Position numbers and translations under genes: made by a program. DNA of 64,000 nucleotides, taken from positions 124,001 through 188,000 of the forward strand of contig JAXMCI010000013.1 in the NCBI GenBank assembly GCA_046349435.1, given 5' to 3'. Shown here piece by piece: positions 15,736 through 23,381 of the stretch. Numbering within the stretch: position 1 is the stretch's first letter; every line of letters begins with the position of its first letter. Source of the DNA: JAXMCI01 sp046349435. Lineage in GTDB: Bacteria > Pseudomonadota > Alphaproteobacteria > Dongiales > Dongiaceae. The notes beneath the pieces are model-generated. The model worked only from the letters and a program-made list of their open reading frames with translations, was not told the DNA's origin and made no database searches.

Positions 15736-16782
15736 ATGGGCTCCGCCGTCACCATCGAGCCGCTCAACGAGGCATTGCCCGGTCCCTGCGACAGCTGCGG
15801 CCGGGAATCCCGCACGGTCTGGGGATTGGCCTCCATGGACGGCCGTATCGTCGCCGCCTACTACGTCCGCTGGACGCCGGGGCAGGTCGAGCATGGCGCG
15901 GATTTCGACTTCGTTCTCGGCGATTGGGGCGAGCAGGCGGGTGCCGCCGACCGTTGCGCGGTGGCGCTGTCGTACCGGCTGCTGGAAAGCGGGCCGGCCT
16001 TCATGGTGGTCGATGCCGCAGGCCGGACGGTGGGCGACGGCGGGCTTGCCGGGCGCGCCCTGGCCCGCTCTGATGTCGTCGGCACGCCGCTGGCCGAGCA
16101 GGCTTTCGCCATCGCCGATGCGGTGCTCGCCGCCGATCGACGCACGGCCGAGATCCTCGGCGGCTGGACCGTGCGGCAGGGTGATGCGGGGGACCCTGCG
16201 GCGCGTGGCGACGGCCGCGGCGCCCGGCGTCTCGACCCGGCATGGCCATCTCGGGAGCCTGAAGGTCGCATGAGATTCGCAATCGGCTGCATCGCCCTGA
16301 TGACCATGGCCGCGGCTGGCGCGGCACAGGGCGCGACGCGCGCCCTCGAGGGCTGGGGCGCCCTGCGCTTCGGCATGAGCACGGCAGAGGTGCTGCAGGC
16401 GGCCGGCCCGAAAGCCGTGAGCGAGGACACCCTGCTGAGCGGCCCGGTCGTCGTCTGGAGCGGCGTCGACGAGGGCACGCCGGTGCAGGTCGTCGCCTTC
16501 GTGCCGGACGGGCGGCTCCACGCCGTGAAGCTCTATTTGCCCGACCTGCACCACACCAACGAGGAGCAGTGCTATGCGCGGCTCGACGCCGCGGTCGAGG
16601 CGCTGTCGCGCCGGCACGGCCCGCCCGACGAGATGACGGTCGGCGACGCGGCCGGCGAGCACGTCTCGGGGTGGCGCGCCATCTTCCGGTTCGCCGACGG
16701 CGCGACCATCGTCGCCGAGGCGGAGCTCCAGGAGACCCACCTCACCTGCACCACCGACGTGACCTACGACGCGAACCGCTGA
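15736..16782 (+). CDS. Long frame joining a hypothetical protein to secreted paralog copy 2
   Basis: The frame runs 348 codons without a stop. Residues 1-150 form a soluble, unrecognised domain with a CDSCGRES Cys pair near residue 18 and an ADAVLAADRRTAEILGGW segment. Residues 151-178 (GDAGDPAARGDGRGARR and on) are low in protein character. From codon 179 the sequence has its own signal peptide and the secreted domain described for 14277-14816. Either the two genes are fused, or the first gene has lost its stop through a frameshift or sequencing error near 16190-16260. It follows the hydrolase by two bases, so it is translated from the same operon. Confidence 0.6.
   Translation: MGSAVTIEPLNEALPGPCDSCGRESRTVWGLASMDGRIVAAYYVRWTPGQVEHGADFDFVLGDWGEQAGAADRCAVALSYRLLESGPAFMVVDAAGRTVGDGGLAGRALARSDVVGTPLAEQAFAIADAVLAADRRTAEILGGWTVRQGDAGDPAARGDGRGARRLDPAWPSREPEGRMRFAIGCIALMTMAAAGAAQGATRALEGWGALRFGMSTAEVLQAAGPKAVSEDTLLSGPVVVWSGVDEGTPVQVVAFVPDGRLHAVKLYLPDLHHTNEEQCYARLDAAVEALSRRHGPPDEMTVGDAAGEHVSGWRAIFRFADGATIVAEAELQETHLTCTTDVTYDANR
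16270..16782 (+). CDS. Secreted protein of the paralogous pair, copy 2 (internal start)
   Basis: A 170-residue reading from an ATG inside the longer frame. The N-terminus MRFAIGCIALMTMAAAGAAQG is a complete signal peptide, followed by ALEGWGALRFGMSTAEVLQAAGP, the same mature start as the protein at 14277-14816; similarity continues to the CTTDVTYD end. GAAGG lies four bases before this ATG, so independent translation is likely even if the frame upstream is open. It differs from copy 1 at many positions, so the duplication is not recent. Confidence 0.65.
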   Translation: MRFAIGCIALMTMAAAGAAQGATRALEGWGALRFGMSTAEVLQAAGPKAVSEDTLLSGPVVVWSGVDEGTPVQVVAFVPDGRLHAVKLYLPDLHHTNEEQCYARLDAAVEALSRRHGPPDEMTVGDAAGEHVSGWRAIFRFADGATIVAEAELQETHLTCTTDVTYDANR

Positions 16783-16800
16783 CCGGCTGCGGCCGACGCT

Positions 16801-17826
16801 CTACGCCCGCGGCTTAGCGAAGAGCAGGCGCAGCAGCCGCTCTGCCTCCCGGGCGCCCTCCTCGGTCAGGGCCACCGACTTCGCCCTGCCCGCCGGCCTG
16901 GAGATCAGCCCCTTGGCGTGCAGGCGGTCCATCGCGTCCCAGTCGAAGCTCTTCCAGACCCGGTCGCCGTCATGCCGCCCGAGCAGGAGCAGCGCCAGGA
17001 CGGCATCGTCGATCCGCTGCAGGTCGAGCTCGGGCTCGTCGTCGGCGTGGCGCTTGGCGGACCCGGGGGACGCCAGCGCCTCTGCCACCCACGCACGCGC
17101 CCCCTCGGTAGAATCCCAGGCTTCTGCCGAGTCCGCGACGTAGGCGGCCGCCTCGTCGCGGCTGCCTACGCTCACATAATCGGGCAGGCGGCGCGGAGCG
17201 CGCATGCCGCCGGCGAGATAGGGCGGCACGTGCTCGTTGGCTGCGACGGCGCGCGCCAGCGCTTTGCGCGACCGGGCGGTGTCGCCTTCGCGGCGAAACG
17301 CGAGAAGCGCGCCCGACCAGGTCCAGCCGGCCGACCCGTCGCCCTCGTAGCGATCGAGCACCCGCGCCGCCTCCTCGTCGCGGCCGAGTGCGATGAGGGC
17401 ATCGAGCAGCAGGTAGCGGATGCCCTGATTGTCGTTCGGATTGAGGCGCAGCATGTCGCGATAGTGCCCGATGGCCTCCTCGCGCTCACCGATCCCCCAG
17501 AGGGCCAGAGCCAGCCCCTGGCACGCCCTCATGTAGGGTCGAGTCTCGAGCATCCTCCAGAACTCGCCGGCATGCCGCTCGAAGAACGCCTCGCCGAGCA
17601 CCTGACGGCCGACCTCGACGGCGCGCCGGTAACCGGCGACGGCCTCGTCGGGGGTCGCCGCCTCGCCCGCCAGGACGTAGTGCGCATCGGCGCAGAGCGG
17701 CGAGATGGCGAGCGCCTGCCGCGCCAGCGCCCGCCGGGTCCGGCGGTCGGCCGCCTCCATGGCGTCGTACGCCTTGTCCTGCGCCCGCGACAGCGCATCC
17801 TTGTCATCGTCGTCGATGGGTGCCAT
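16801..17826 (-). CDS. TPR protein with a C-terminal DUF6429-like domain
   Basis: A 341-residue soluble protein. Residues 20-220 are helical repeats resembling the ST7-like TPR family: ISPLCADAHYVLAGEAAT, then ETRPYMRACQGLALALW and YRDMLRLNPNDNQGIRYLLLDAL. Residues 265-335 match the DUF6429 pattern: IDDAVLALLLLGRHDG, KSFDWDAMDRLHAKGLIS and KSVALTEEG. Both parts are often seen as separate genes. The role is unknown; TPR suggests protein contacts and the C-terminal part resembles a small winged-helix-type domain. It ends near the convergent secreted-protein gene. Confidence 0.85.
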   Translation of the reverse strand: MAPIDDDDKDALSRAQDKAYDAMEAADRRTRRALARQALAISPLCADAHYVLAGEAATPDEAVAGYRRAVEVGRQVLGEAFFERHAGEFWRMLETRPYMRACQGLALALWGIGEREEAIGHYRDMLRLNPNDNQGIRYLLLDALIALGRDEEAARVLDRYEGDGSAGWTWSGALLAFRREGDTARSRKALARAVAANEHVPPYLAGGMRAPRRLPDYVSVGSRDEAAAYVADSAEAWDSTEGARAWVAEALASPGSAKRHADDEPELDLQRIDDAVLALLLLGRHDGDRVWKSFDWDAMDRLHAKGLISRPAGRAKSVALTEEGAREAERLLRLLFAKPRA

Positions 17827-17838
17827 CCCTGCCCTCCG

Positions 17839-18729
17839 TCAGGCCGCGCCCTCCCCCGCCGCCGCCAGCGCCGCCAGGCCGGCGCGGTAGTCGGGGTAGC
17901 GCAGCACGACGCCGAGCTCCTCCTTGATCCGGCGGTTGGCGGTGCGCTTGTTGTCGTCGTAGAAGCTGCGGGCCATCGGCGACAGGGCGGCCGCCTCGAA
18001 GGGCACGGCGGGCGGCGGCGGCAGGCCGAGCAGGCCGGCGGCGTGCTCGATCACCTCGGCCGGCGGCGCCGGGTCGTCGTCGGCCAGGTTGTAGGCGGCG
18101 CCGGGGTTGGGCCGCGCCAGCGAGGCGGCGAGCACGGCGGCGATGTCCTCGACATGGATGCGGCTGAAGACCTGGCCCGGCTTGATCACCCGCTTCGCGC
18201 TGCCCTCGCGCAGCGAGACCAGCGCGTTGCGCCCCGGCCCGTAGATCCCGGCCAGCCGGAAGAGATGCACCGGCAGGCCATGGGCGCGCCACAGGGCGAG
18301 CCAGGCTTCCTCGGCGGCGACGCGGCGGCGGCCGCGCTCGCCGGTCGGGCGCAGCTCGGAAGCCTCGTCGACCCAGCCGCCGCCGCGGTCGCCGTAGACG
18401 CCGGTGGTCGAGAGAGATCCCACCCAGCGCAGCCGGCCGGCGGCGGCCGCGGCGGCCAGGTCGGCGCCATGGCGGTCGAGGACCGGATCGCCGGCGGCGT
18501 CGGGCGGCACCGAGCTCAGGACGGCATCCGCCGCGGCGAGCCGGGCGGCGGCGTCGGCGAGCGGGCGGTCGCGCTCGAAGGGCAGCGCCGCGATGCCCGC
18601 GGCGGCGAAGGCCGCGGCCCGGGCCGGGTCGCGGCAGGTGCCGGCGACCCGCCAGCCCTGGGCCTGCAGCCGGCGGGCGAAGGCGAGCGCGCTGTAGCCG
18701 AGCCCGAAGCAGAACAGCGTGGCGTCCAT
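17839..18729 (-). CDS. NAD(P)-dependent epimerase-like protein, YeeZ type
   Basis: A 296-residue extended-SDR-like protein. The N-terminal motif FCFGLGYSALAFA replaces the usual GATGxxG, as in YeeZ-type proteins, followed by GTCRDPARAAAF. In the middle are SLSTTGVYGDRGG and FRLAGIYGPGR; the end has NADDD-like YNLADDDPAPPAEV and a KRTANRRIKEELG segment. The substrate is not known for this family. It starts 26 bases from the divergent Lgt-like gene and is followed, 12 bases on, by the TPR-DUF6429 gene. Confidence 0.85.
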   Translation of the reverse strand: MDATLFCFGLGYSALAFARRLQAQGWRVAGTCRDPARAAAFAAAGIAALPFERDRPLADAAARLAAADAVLSSVPPDAAGDPVLDRHGADLAAAAAAGRLRWVGSLSTTGVYGDRGGGWVDEASELRPTGERGRRRVAAEEAWLALWRAHGLPVHLFRLAGIYGPGRNALVSLREGSAKRVIKPGQVFSRIHVEDIAAVLAASLARPNPGAAYNLADDDPAPPAEVIEHAAGLLGLPPPPAVPFEAAALSPMARSFYDDNKRTANRRIKEELGVVLRYPDYRAGLAALAAAGEGAA

Positions 18730-18755
18730 CGCCGGTCCTGTAGCATAACCCGCCC

Positions 18756-19451
18756 ATGCTGGTGCACACGCTGTTCGACCTGCTGGCCTGGCTGGTCGGA
18801 GCGACGGTCGCCTGGCGGCTCCGGCCGCTGCTGCTGGCCGCCGCGCCGGCGCCGCGCGCCGCCGGCCCGCTCTACTTCGTCGCCGTCTCGCTCGGCGCCG
18901 GGCTCGGCGCGCTGGCGCTCGGCACCCTCAACCTGCAGCTCGCCGGGCGGCCGGAGATCGGCCGCAGCATCCTCGGCGCCATCATCGGCGGCATCGTCGG
19001 CGCCGAGCTGTGGAAGGCGCGGGCCGGCGTCGCCGGCTCGACCGGCGGGCTGTTCGTGCTGCCGCTCGCGCTCGGCATCGCGGTCGGCCGGGTCGGCTGC
19101 TTCCTCTCCGGCCTCGACGACTACACCTGGGGCACGCCGACCGCGCTGCCCTGGGCGCACGATTTCGGCGACGGCGTCGGCCGCCATCCGGTGCAGCTCT
19201 ACGAGGCCTTGGCCATGCTCGGCTTCGCGCTCTGGTTCGGGCACCGGCTGCGCGCCACGCCGGAGGCGGCGGCGCGGCGCGGCTTCTACTGGTTCGCCGC
19301 CTGCTACGCGCTGCAGCGGCTCGCCTGGGAGTGGCTGAAGCCCTACCCGCCGCTGCTCGGGCCCCTCGACCTGTTCCAGATTGCCTGCCTCGGGCTGCTC
19401 CTCTACGCTGCCGTCATGCTGTCAAGCCAGCCCGCCCTTGCGCGCCGCTAG
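18756..19451 (+). CDS. Lgt-like integral membrane protein (prolipoprotein diacylglyceryl transferase relative)
   Basis: A 231-residue protein with about six to seven membrane segments. The stretch GRVGCFLSGLDDYTWGTPT, then LPWAHDF and GRHPVQLYEALAML, follows the Lgt signature (GRxxNFxNG, TxLPW, RHPxQLYEA). It is shorter than ordinary Lgt (about 280-290 residues) and lacks a clear copy of the first periplasmic Tyr/His part, so it is probably a specialised relative rather than the housekeeping enzyme. Its end overlaps the start of a radical SAM gene, which implies a joint role, perhaps in handling a glycerolipid. Confidence 0.8.
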   Translation: MLVHTLFDLLAWLVGATVAWRLRPLLLAAAPAPRAAGPLYFVAVSLGAGLGALALGTLNLQLAGRPEIGRSILGAIIGGIVGAELWKARAGVAGSTGGLFVLPLALGIAVGRVGCFLSGLDDYTWGTPTALPWAHDFGDGVGRHPVQLYEALAMLGFALWFGHRLRATPEAAARRGFYWFAACYALQRLAWEWLKPYPPLLGPLDLFQIACLGLLLYAAVMLSSQPALARR

Positions 19452-20853
19452 GCCCTACCTCTTCTACGGCCAGACCAGCTCGCTCTGCGAGAGCTGCCTC
19501 GCCGTGGTCCCGGCGAAGATCGCCATCGAGGGCGACGCGGTGTGGTTCCACAAGCGCTGCCCCGAGCACGGCGCGCAGCGCACGCTGGTGTCGAGCGACG
19601 CCGCCTACTGGCGGCGCTGCCGCGACTACCTCAAGCCGGGCGACCTGCCGCGCCGCTTCCAGAGCCGCACCGAGCATGGCTGCCCCTGGGATTGCGGCCT
19701 CTGCCCCGATCACGAGCAGCATAGCTGCCTGGCGCTGATCGAGGTCAACGAGCACTGCAACCTGGCCTGCCCGGTCTGCTTCGCCGGGTCCTCGCCGGCG
19801 GCCACCGGCCAGCGCAGCCTGGCCGAGATCGACACCATGCTCGACGCGCTGGTCGAGAGCGAGGGCGAGCCCGACCTGCTGCAGATCAGCGGCGGCGAGC
19901 CGACCACCCATCCCGAGATCCTCGAGATCCTGCGCCGCGCCAAGGCGCGGCCGATCCGCCACCTGATGCTCAACACCAACGGCGTCCGCCTCGCCGCCGA
20001 CCGCGACTTCGTCGCCCGGCTGGCCGAGCTCGCGCCCGGCTTCGAGGTCTATCTCCAGTTCGACTCGCTGCAGCGCGGGGCGCTGCAGGCGCTGCGCGGC
20101 GCCGACCTCACCCGGGTGCGCCAGCAGGCGCTGGAGAACCTGGAGCGGGTCGGCCTCGCCACCACCCTGGTGGTGACGGTGAAGAAGGGCGTCAACGACG
20201 GCGAGCTCGGCGCCATCGTGCGGCACGCGCTGTCGTGGCGCTGCGTGCGCGGCATCACCTTCCAGCCGATCCAGGATGCCGGCCGCAACCTGGGCTTCGA
20301 CAAGGAGCGCGACCGGGTGCTGCTGAGCGACATCCGGCGCACCATCGGCGAGACCTCCGGCGTGTTCGGCCTCGACGACATCATCCCGCTGCCCTGCAAC
20401 CCGGAATCGATCGCCATCGGCTACGGGCTGCGCGACGGGGCGGCGGTCACCCCGATCACCCGGCTGATCCCGGCCGACGCGCTGGTCGCCGAGGCGCCGA
20501 ACGCCATCACCTTCGAGCGCCACCCGGCGCTGCGCCGGCGGCTCTACGACCTGCTCTCGCTGTCGACCGCCGGCGAGCGCACCGAGGCGCAGCTGCGCGA
20601 CGTGCTCTGCTGCCTGCCGCGCATCGAGGCGCCGGACAGCCTCGGCTACGACCGCGTCTTCCGCATCGTCGTCGTGCAGTTCCTCGACCGCTTCAACTTC
20701 TGCATCGGCGCGGTGAAGCGCTCCTGCATCCACTTCGTCACGCCGGCCGGCCGGATCATCCCGTTCGACACCTACAACCTGTTCTACCGCGACGGCATCG
20801 ACCCGGCGCTGCGCCGGCCGCGGCCGGCGCCTGGCAGGACGGGCCATGTCTGA
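19438..20853 (+). CDS. Radical SAM protein, tetraether-lipid-synthase/MJ0619 type
   Basis: A 471-residue enzyme read from a TTG that overlaps the end of the Lgt-like gene by 14 bases. In order: a zinc-type SLCESC plus KRCPEHG pair; HGCPWDCGLCPDHEQHSC; the radical SAM cluster motif CNLACPVC; the glycine segment ISGGEPTTHPEI; and a C-terminal FVTPAGRIIPFDTYN. This layout matches the archaeal MJ0619/Tes group, in which a member joins lipid tails by carbon-carbon bonds. That this protein does the same is an inference. No ATG fits; the TTG gives RAARPYLFYG, just before the first conserved motif. Confidence 0.88.
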   Translation: MRAARPYLFYGQTSSLCESCLAVVPAKIAIEGDAVWFHKRCPEHGAQRTLVSSDAAYWRRCRDYLKPGDLPRRFQSRTEHGCPWDCGLCPDHEQHSCLALIEVNEHCNLACPVCFAGSSPAATGQRSLAEIDTMLDALVESEGEPDLLQISGGEPTTHPEILEILRRAKARPIRHLMLNTNGVRLAADRDFVARLAELAPGFEVYLQFDSLQRGALQALRGADLTRVRQQALENLERVGLATTLVVTVKKGVNDGELGAIVRHALSWRCVRGITFQPIQDAGRNLGFDKERDRVLLSDIRRTIGETSGVFGLDDIIPLPCNPESIAIGYGLRDGAAVTPITRLIPADALVAEAPNAITFERHPALRRRLYDLLSLSTAGERTEAQLRDVLCCLPRIEAPDSLGYDRVFRIVVVQFLDRFNFCIGAVKRSCIHFVTPAGRIIPFDTYNLFYRDGIDPALRRPRPAPGRTGHV

Positions 20854-21166
20854 CCCGCGGCGCGAGCCGATGGAGACGCCGCCCGCCGGGGCGGCGCCGG
20901 GACCGGCCGACGGCGAGCCGATCCTGGCCCCGGGCTGGCGGCCGGGCTGCGGCCTGGCGCTGCTGGCGATCGGCTGGCTGGTGGTCGCGACCTCCGGGCT
21001 GTGCACGTTGATCGGCGGCTTCAGCATGGAGGGCAGCAGCGGGCCGGAGCTGCGCTTCAGCGGCGGCGAGGGCTTCCTCACCGCCCTGGTCTTCGGCGGC
21101 CCCTTCATCCTGGGCGGGCTGGTCCTGGCCTGGATCGGCCGGGCACTGCGACGGCGTCGCAATTGA
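20846..21166 (+). CDS. Small two-segment membrane protein
   Basis: A 106-residue protein: a polar Pro-rich N-terminus (30 residues), a membrane segment CGLALLAIGWLVVATSGL, a short loop with GGFSMEGSSGPELRFSGGEG, a second segment FGGPFILGGLVLAWIG and a basic RRRRN tail. Its ATG overlaps the stop of the radical SAM gene by eight bases, so it is the third gene of the operon. Function unknown; it could anchor or assist the radical SAM enzyme at the membrane. Confidence 0.75.
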   Translation: MSDPRREPMETPPAGAAPGPADGEPILAPGWRPGCGLALLAIGWLVVATSGLCTLIGGFSMEGSSGPELRFSGGEGFLTALVFGGPFILGGLVLAWIGRALRRRRN

Positions 21167-21198
21167 AGCGGCACCGTGGGGCTGCTAGAGCAGGTCGC

Positions 21199-21996
21199 AT
21201 GCGCATTCCTGCACTGCTCGCGGCGGCCCTGCTCGCGGCGCTCGCCGCCGCTCCCGCCGGGGCGGCCAGCAAGCCGGCCAAGAAGCCGGCGCCGGCCAGC
21301 TCGGATCTCAAGTTCGACTCGGCCAAGGAGTACGGCGCCTGCATGACGCTCGCCCGGACCAAGCCGGGTGACGGCTTCGAGAGCGCGCTCGCCTGGCAGT
21401 CGCGCGGCGGCGGCGAGGCCGCCGAGCACTGCGCCGCGGTGGCGCTGATCGAGGCCGGCGAGACCGCCGAGGGCGCCAAGCGGATGGAGGCGCTCGGCAC
21501 CAGGATGGCCGGGCGGCAGCCGGCGCTCGCCGCCGAGATCCTCGCCCAGGCCGGCCAGGCCTGGCTGATCGCCGGCGACAGCAAGCGGGCCTATGCGGTG
21601 CAGACCGCCGCCCTCAAGCTCGCCCCCAAGGACGTCGACCTGCTGGTCGACCGCGCCGTGACGCTCGGCCAGGCGAAGAACTACTGGGAGGCGATCGACG
21701 ACCTCAACCGTGCCCACGACCTCGCGCCCAACCGGGCGGACGTGCTGGTCTATCGCGGCAGCGCCTACCGCTTCGTCGACAGCCCGGAGCTCGCCATCCA
21801 GGACCTCGACCAGGCGATCCAGCTCAACGACCGCAACGCCGAGGCCTTCCTCGAGCGCGGCATCCTGCGCCGTCTCGCCAATGACAACGACGGCGCGCGG
21901 AGCGACTGGATGCGGGCGGTGAACCTGGCCCCGGGCACGCCGACCGCCGACGCGGCGCAGAAAGACCTCGAGATGCTCGATTTCAAGGCCAACTAG
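21199..21996 (+). CDS. Exported TPR protein
   Basis: A 265-residue periplasmic protein. Signal peptide at residues 1-23 (hydrophobic Leu/Ala stretch ending GAA), then a Lys/Pro linker. From about residue 100 come several tetratricopeptide units, for example AWLIAGDSKRAYAVQTAALK, YWEAIDDLNRAHDLAP and ELAIQDLDQAIQLNDRNAEA. It may serve as a scaffold in the envelope. It lies 32 bases downstream of the small membrane protein gene and may belong to that operon. Confidence 0.85.
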   Translation: MRIPALLAAALLAALAAAPAGAASKPAKKPAPASSDLKFDSAKEYGACMTLARTKPGDGFESALAWQSRGGGEAAEHCAAVALIEAGETAEGAKRMEALGTRMAGRQPALAAEILAQAGQAWLIAGDSKRAYAVQTAALKLAPKDVDLLVDRAVTLGQAKNYWEAIDDLNRAHDLAPNRADVLVYRGSAYRFVDSPELAIQDLDQAIQLNDRNAEAFLERGILRRLANDNDGARSDWMRAVNLAPGTPTADAAQKDLEMLDFKAN

Positions 21997-22001
21997 GCGG
22001 C

Positions 22002-22667
22002 TCAGAAATCGAGGTCGGCGTAGTGCGGCGCCGGGGCGACGCCCGGCACGACATCGGCGAGCAGCGGCCGGAAGCTCGGCCGTGACTTCACCCGCGCATA
22101 CCAGTCCTTCGCCTCGGGATGGCGCTCCCAGGGCACGTCGCCGAGATAATCGAGCGTCGAAAGCTGCGCGGCGGCCGCGATGTCGGCGAGCGAGAACTGG
22201 TCGCCGGCCAGCCAGGTGCGGCGGTCGCTGAGCCAGGCGACGTAGTCGAGATGCGGCCCGATCGCCGCATGGCCGGCGCGGATCGCCGCCGAATCGGGGC
22301 CGCGGCCGGTCAGCCGCCGCAGGATCTTCTGGTCGAGCAGGTTGGCGGTCACCTCGCGGTGGAACCGGGCCCCGAACCAGCCGACCAGCCGGCGGGTCTC
22401 GGCCCGCTGCAGCGCCGTGCGGCCGAGCAGGTCGGGCGCCGGCTGGGTCTCCTCGAGATACTCGCCGATCGCCCGGCTGTCGGCGATCGCCGCGCCGTCG
22501 GGCTCGACCAGCACCGGCAGCTCGCCGACCGGGCTCAGCGCCAGCAGCGCCGCCCCCGGCTGGCCCGGCCGCTCGGCCTGCAGGGTGAAGTCGAGCGCCT
22601 TCTCGCGCAGCACGAGGCGGACCTCGCGGCAGAAGGGATGGAGCGGGAAGTGATAAAGCAGGAACAT
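22002..22667 (-). CDS. Glutathione S-transferase family protein
   Basis: A 221-residue protein with a thioredoxin-fold N-terminal domain (HPFCREVRLVLREK, SPVGELPVLVEPDG, DSRAIGEYLEE, which form the glutathione site) and a helical C-terminal domain with FSLADIAAAAQLSTLDYLG. The usual catalytic Ser/Tyr/Cys position reads FPLHPFC, so the Cys may be the active residue. It would conjugate or transfer glutathione in the cytoplasm. It converges with the TPR gene, five bases apart. Confidence 0.9.
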   Translation of the reverse strand: MFLLYHFPLHPFCREVRLVLREKALDFTLQAERPGQPGAALLALSPVGELPVLVEPDGAAIADSRAIGEYLEETQPAPDLLGRTALQRAETRRLVGWFGARFHREVTANLLDQKILRRLTGRGPDSAAIRAGHAAIGPHLDYVAWLSDRRTWLAGDQFSLADIAAAAQLSTLDYLGDVPWERHPEAKDWYARVKSRPSFRPLLADVVPGVAPAPHYADLDF

Positions 22668-22823
22668 GGGGGCGCGATCTAAGCCATAGGAGCCGCGGCG
22701 GCAACCGCTGCCGCGAGGAACAGCGGCGGCAAGGCCCCGGTTGCCTGCCCGGCCCGGCCGCCCCATCATGGCGGCGGCGCCGCGCGCGGCCGGCGCGGGA
22801 CTCCGGGGGAGGCGCACGCGGTC

Positions 22824-23381
22824 GTGGCGAGCGGGAGCGGCGAGCCGGCGGAGCAGGCGGACCTGTTGCGCGCCTGCGCCCGCGGCGAGCGGGCGGCGCT
22901 CGCCGGCCTCTATCGGGCGACCGCCCCGCAACTATTCGGGCTGGCGCTGCGTATCCTGAGACGGCGCGATCTGGCCGAGGAGGTGCTGCAGGAGGCCTTT
23001 CTCGCCGCCTGGCGCCAGTCCGGCAGGTTCGACGAGGCGCGCGGGACGGCGATGGCATGGCTGGCGACGATCGTGCGCAACCGTGCGCTCGACCAGCTGC
23101 GGCGCGGCGCCCGCGACCGGCCGCTCGAGCCGGCGGCGATGGAGGCCTGGGCCGACCCCGCCCCCGGCCCGGCCGAGCGAGCGAGCGACAGCGAATCGGC
23201 ACGGCGGCTGCGTGCCTGCCTCGAGGAGCTCGAGGAGGGGCCGCGGCGCAGCCTGCTGCATGCCTACTATGACGGCATGACGCTGGAGGAGGTGGCCGTC
23301 CACCTCGCGGCGCCGCTCGGCACGGTCAAGAGCTGGGTGCGGCGCAGCCTGCAGCGCCTGCGGCGGTGCCTCGAGCGATGA
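22824..23381 (+). CDS. ECF-family RNA polymerase sigma factor
   Basis: A 185-residue sigma-70 relative with region 2 (LYRATAPQLFGLALRILRRRDLAEEVLQEAF in two parts, residues 30-60, then DEARGTAMAWLATIVRNRALDQLR) and region 4 (YYDGMTLEEVAVHLAAPLGTVKSWVRRSLQRL). The start is GTG, with GGGGGAGG about 11 bases before it. It overlaps the next gene, an RskA-like anti-sigma factor, by four bases (ATGA). The promoter it recognises is not known; the giant surface protein gene downstream is a candidate target. Confidence 0.93.
   Translation: MASGSGEPAEQADLLRACARGERAALAGLYRATAPQLFGLALRILRRRDLAEEVLQEAFLAAWRQSGRFDEARGTAMAWLATIVRNRALDQLRRGARDRPLEPAAMEAWADPAPGPAERASDSESARRLRACLEELEEGPRRSLLHAYYDGMTLEEVAVHLAAPLGTVKSWVRRSLQRLRRCLER

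Noticed and set aside
18756..19451. Housekeeping lgt
   Set aside because: It is about 50-60 residues shorter than standard Lgt and is coupled to a radical SAM gene, so I call it Lgt-like only.
22718..22743. GGAAC-N17-GGTT upstream of the ECF sigma gene as an EcfG or autoregulatory promoter
   Set aside because: The -10 part is GGTT rather than CGTT. A similar near miss occurs at 5579-5604 in unrelated sequence, so it may be chance.
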